From Candidatus Parvarchaeota archaeon (GTDB lineage: Archaea; Nanobdellota; Nanobdellia; Parvarchaeales; Parvarchaeaceae): 50,355 nucleotides of DNA. Positions 48,049 through 50,355 of the stretch are shown here, in pieces (within the stretch, counting starts at the first letter, position 1; each line of letters begins with the position of its first letter). Under the pieces are notes generated by a model. The model ran no database searches, was not told the origin of the DNA, and saw nothing but the letters and a program-made list of their open reading frames with translations. The DNA lies in assembly GCA_023378865.1 (NCBI GenBank), contig JAMCSP010000017.1, positions 1-50,355 of the forward strand, given 5' to 3'. Both the position numbers and the translations under genes were made by a program.

Positions 48049-48399
48049 ATGGAAGAACTGCTTGTAATGATATACGGTACACATCCAAAAAGCAGGAAAC
48101 TTTATGCAGAAGCCGAAAAGATAATAAATTTAATAAGAGAGAGGGGGAGCATAAACAGGGAAGAATTGGCAAACGCACTCAATATAGACATAAATTCGCA
48201 GAACGGCAAGAAGCATTTTTACAACCTTATATCCCCGATGTTTAACACGATACTTGTATCAGAGCACAGGGGAAAAACAGTGTACTACAGGCTTTCATAT
48301 GATTTGTTTAGAGTCTACATAGACGGGATAAGAAGAAAGGCAAAATATTATCTTATAAAGAATGCAGACAGTTTAAAGGAGGATACTGACCAGCAATGA
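48049..48399 (+). CDS. HTH-like small DNA-binding protein
   Basis: IINLIRERGSINREELANALNIDI...ILVSEHRGKTVYYRLSYDLFR. Confidence 0.65.
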   Translation: MEELLVMIYGTHPKSRKLYAEAEKIINLIRERGSINREELANALNIDINSQNGKKHFYNLISPMFNTILVSEHRGKTVYYRLSYDLFRVYIDGIRRKAKYYLIKNADSLKEDTDQQ

Positions 48400-48920
48400 A
48401 ATATTATTCCGGAAAGGGGGATGATGGAAGAACAGACATAGCAGGCAAGAGAATAGAAAAGGATAACAATGTAATCGATTTAATAGGCAGTTTAGATGAG
48501 CTGAATGCATTTTTAGGATATGCTGCATCAAAGATAAAATATGATGACGTAAAAACAGCGATGAAAGAAGTGGAAAGAAAAATCTACGCCATAAGTGCAT
48601 ACGCTTCCGGCTATTCCGGGCTTGTAAAAAGAGAAAACGTGGAAATAAACAGAAAAGACGTGGATGAGCTTGAAAAGATGATAGATTCATTTGCAGGCGA
48701 AACAAAAGACATAATAAGATTTTTGTATCCAAACGGGAGCGAAGCAGGGTGTATAATAAACATATGCAGAACGATAGCCAGAAAGGCCGAACGATCGGCA
48801 ATAAAATGCAAGCTGGAAAACAAAGAAGTACTTGCTTATCTTAACCGGCTGTCTTCTCTTTTATTTGTTTTATCAAGAGTTGTAAACAAAAGGGATGGAT
48901 TCAATGAAGAGTTCTTTTAA
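48396..48920 (+). CDS. PduO/MMAB-type cob(I)alamin adenosyltransferase
   Basis: YYSGKGDDGRTDIAGKRIEKDNNVIDLIGSLDELNAFLGYA...ICRTIARKAERSAI...YLNRLSSLLFVLSR. Confidence 0.9.
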   Translation: MKYYSGKGDDGRTDIAGKRIEKDNNVIDLIGSLDELNAFLGYAASKIKYDDVKTAMKEVERKIYAISAYASGYSGLVKRENVEINRKDVDELEKMIDSFAGETKDIIRFLYPNGSEAGCIINICRTIARKAERSAIKCKLENKEVLAYLNRLSSLLFVLSRVVNKRDGFNEEFF

Positions 48921-48922
48921 AC

Positions 48923-49438
48923 TTAAGCTACTACTACTCTTGTTTGTATCCCCAATTTCTTGCTCATCTTGAATGCTGCATCTTTTGCAGCTGCGAGGTT
49001 TGCCTTGTCAACGTGTATCTCAAATATACGCTTTCCTGCAGAAAGCCTTGCCGCCAACCCTATAGGCTTCCCAAACGATTTCTGCATACCTGAGGAGAAA
49101 CGGTCTGCACCTGCTCCGGTAGCAAGCTTGTGTTCCCTTAGAACCTGGTGCGGATAAGCCACAACAACTATGTGAAAATTCTGGTCAGTTATTCTGTCAG
49201 TAAGGTACTTGTTGGCCACTATTCTTGCAGATTCTATGGCATTATCTCTTAACTGCAATGACTTCTCTGAAAGAAGAAAAACCCTGCTGTCAAATTCCCT
49301 TTTTGGATTGCCGGAATGGTACTGTGTTATCTTGGGTCTTTGAGCAATCTTTATGTAGCTTTTTGTTTTGTATTTGGATTTCCTGGTATAAGGTATCTTT
49401 AATTCCTTGTAAGATCTTCCTGGTCTTAATTTTGCCAT
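48923..49438 (-). CDS. rpl10e: 50S ribosomal protein L10e
   Basis: RPGRSYKELKIPYTRKSKYKTKSYIK...VVVAYPHQVLREHKLATGAGADRFSSGMQKSFGKPIGLAARL. Confidence 0.95.
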   Translation of the reverse strand: MAKLRPGRSYKELKIPYTRKSKYKTKSYIKIAQRPKITQYHSGNPKREFDSRVFLLSEKSLQLRDNAIESARIVANKYLTDRITDQNFHIVVVAYPHQVLREHKLATGAGADRFSSGMQKSFGKPIGLAARLSAGKRIFEIHVDKANLAAAKDAAFKMSKKLGIQTRVVVA

Positions 49439-49439
49439 A

Positions 49440-49640
49440 TTATTTCTTGTCCTCCTTGTGCTTTGAAAGGTCTATCGTTATCTTGCCTGATAATTTTATC
49501 GGTTCCTTTATGTTTGGGAGTTTTATCTCAAAATTATCAAGATCAAATGAAAACTTCTTGTTCCTGCCGCCTAACATGCCGAAAAGCATCTGTGGAAGCA
49601 TACTGAACAGTTTATTGTTTCCATTATCGTTCTTTTCCAT
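49440..49640 (-). CDS. Microprotein, tandem paralogue 1 (66 aa)
   Basis: KKFSFDLDNFEIKLPNIKEPIKLSGKITIDLSKHKEDKK; 1-nt gap to L10e start. Confidence 0.75.
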   Translation of the reverse strand: MEKNDNGNNKLFSMLPQMLFGMLGGRNKKFSFDLDNFEIKLPNIKEPIKLSGKITIDLSKHKEDKK

Positions 49641-49724
49641 AGGATTATTATATACTTACAGACCTTTATAAACGTTTATACGTTAAAATAAAGGCTTTTG
49701 ACAGTAAATAAAAAACTTAAAATT

Positions 49725-49949
49725 TTACTGTTTCTGCGGCTTTTCTTCCTTGCTTTTACCGGAGAAATCGAGGTCGATTTTTGCAGAAAGCTTCACGGGG
49801 TACTTCAAACCTGACATGTTTATTTCAAGCCTGTCCAAGTTTATTGAAACCTTCCTGGGTCTTGCTTTCTGCTCATTCATATTGTCTTTTATGACCTTTG
49901 CTATCCCGGTTATTGCGTTATAAATCGCATTGTCTTCTTTCTTTTCCAT
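49725..49949 (-). CDS. Microprotein, tandem paralogue 2 (74 aa)
   Basis: RKVSINLDRLEINMSGLKYPVKLSAKIDLDFSGKSKEEK aligns to 49440-49640 product. Confidence 0.75.
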   Translation of the reverse strand: MEKKEDNAIYNAITGIAKVIKDNMNEQKARPRKVSINLDRLEINMSGLKYPVKLSAKIDLDFSGKSKEEKPQKQ

Positions 49950-50058
49950 ATCAATACGTTGAATTATTAGAATATATACTTAACTTTATGCAATCAAAAC
50001 AATTTTGAATCATTGAAAGAAAAGCAATTTAACTTGAATTTACAATTAAAAAACAAAA

Positions 50059-50153
50059 CGTCGGGGATGGGGGTTGAACCCATTAAGGCTTGCGCCAACA
50101 TGCTTTCCGTTTCTGGATAGCAGGCATGCACCTTACCGTTCGGTCACCCCGAC
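50059..50153 (-). tRNA. tRNA-Ser(GCT) with probable 13-nt intron (50105-50117)
   Basis: RC GTCGGGG...CATGC-CTGCTA[TCCAGAAACGGAA]A-GCATG, variable arm GGC-GCAA-GCC, ATGGG-TTCAACC-CCCAT, CCCCGAC-G. Confidence 0.87.
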
Positions 50154-50160
50154 TTATTAC

Positions 50161-50179
50161 AGATTAGAGTAGCTAATCT
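50161..50179. repeat. 7-bp inverted repeat between SRP RNA and tRNA-Ser
   Basis: AGATTAG-AGTAG-CTAATCT. Confidence 0.6.
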
Positions 50180-50224
50180 ATTTTAAGTTATTGCTATCGA
50201 TTGCTCTTTAATTCTTTAAACAAA

Positions 50225-50355
50225 GATTAAAGCAAGCGACAGGCCATGGCTTCGAAATAGCTATCCATATAGAGGGTAACAACATTTTCTCCTTACAGTT
50301 TACCTACAAGCACGCTTCAGCTTAATTACAGTTGCTCCCTTCCGGGCCTGGCTGG
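50225..50355 (-). ncRNA. ffs: SRP 7S RNA, 3' part (5' part beyond window; 3' boundary approximate)
   Basis: RC of window end: CCAGCCAGGCCCGGAAGGGAGCAAC...GGTAAACTGTAAGGAG, matching the SRP RNA S-domain helix 8 (CAGGxCCGGAAGGxAGCA) and downstream GGTAAAC. Confidence 0.85.

Noticed and set aside
1-50355. CRISPR arrays, IS elements, integrases, toxin-antitoxin pairs, phage genes
   Set aside because: No regularly spaced direct repeats, transposase or integrase motifs, or phage structural genes noticed on reading through. The intein is the only mobile-type element seen.

Overview
AT-rich, very gene-dense archaeal chromosome segment. Gene content, short intergenic gaps and 'SALEYMMTYGWA' class III pilin-like signals suggest a DPANN/ARMAN-type archaeon (Micrarchaeota/Parvarchaeota-like); this placement is inference. 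The window opens inside an intein in the A-type ATPase catalytic subunit, inserted in the Walker A motif, followed by ATPase B, D, H-like and I subunits. Most of the rest is an information-processing core: ProRS, LeuRS, Trm5, RFC small and divergent large subunits, topo VI A/B, Elp3, a KH protein, FtsY, prefoldin alpha, r-proteins S17e, L31e, L39e, S19e, L13, S9 and L10e, Pelota, an RqcH/NFACT protein and RNase P Rpp21. Surface and envelope genes include a large repeat-bearing pilin-like protein, a DUF2341-like protein, a DUF929-like CPFC protein, a presenilin-like protease, glycosyltransferases, GalT and a nucleotidyltransferase. RNA genes found by eye: six tRNAs (Gln-TTG, Thr-GGT, Arg-CCT, Ala-CGC, Glu-CTC, and Ser-GCT with a probable 13-nt intron), an RNase P RNA (minus strand, ~23123-23419), and a partial SRP 7S RNA at the right edge. 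No CRISPR array, transposon or phage was seen. The most unusual items are the P-loop intein, the four-repeat Cys-delimited pilin-like protein, a degenerate clamp-loader large subunit in a wHTH-KaiC-RFC operon, a leadered acidic microprotein, a tandem microprotein family beside L10e, the tiny tRNA-Ser intron, a degenerate glycosyltransferase-GtrA-like fusion, and a structured orphan intergenic region at ~25.04-25.23 kb. All family assignments come from motif recognition without database searches.
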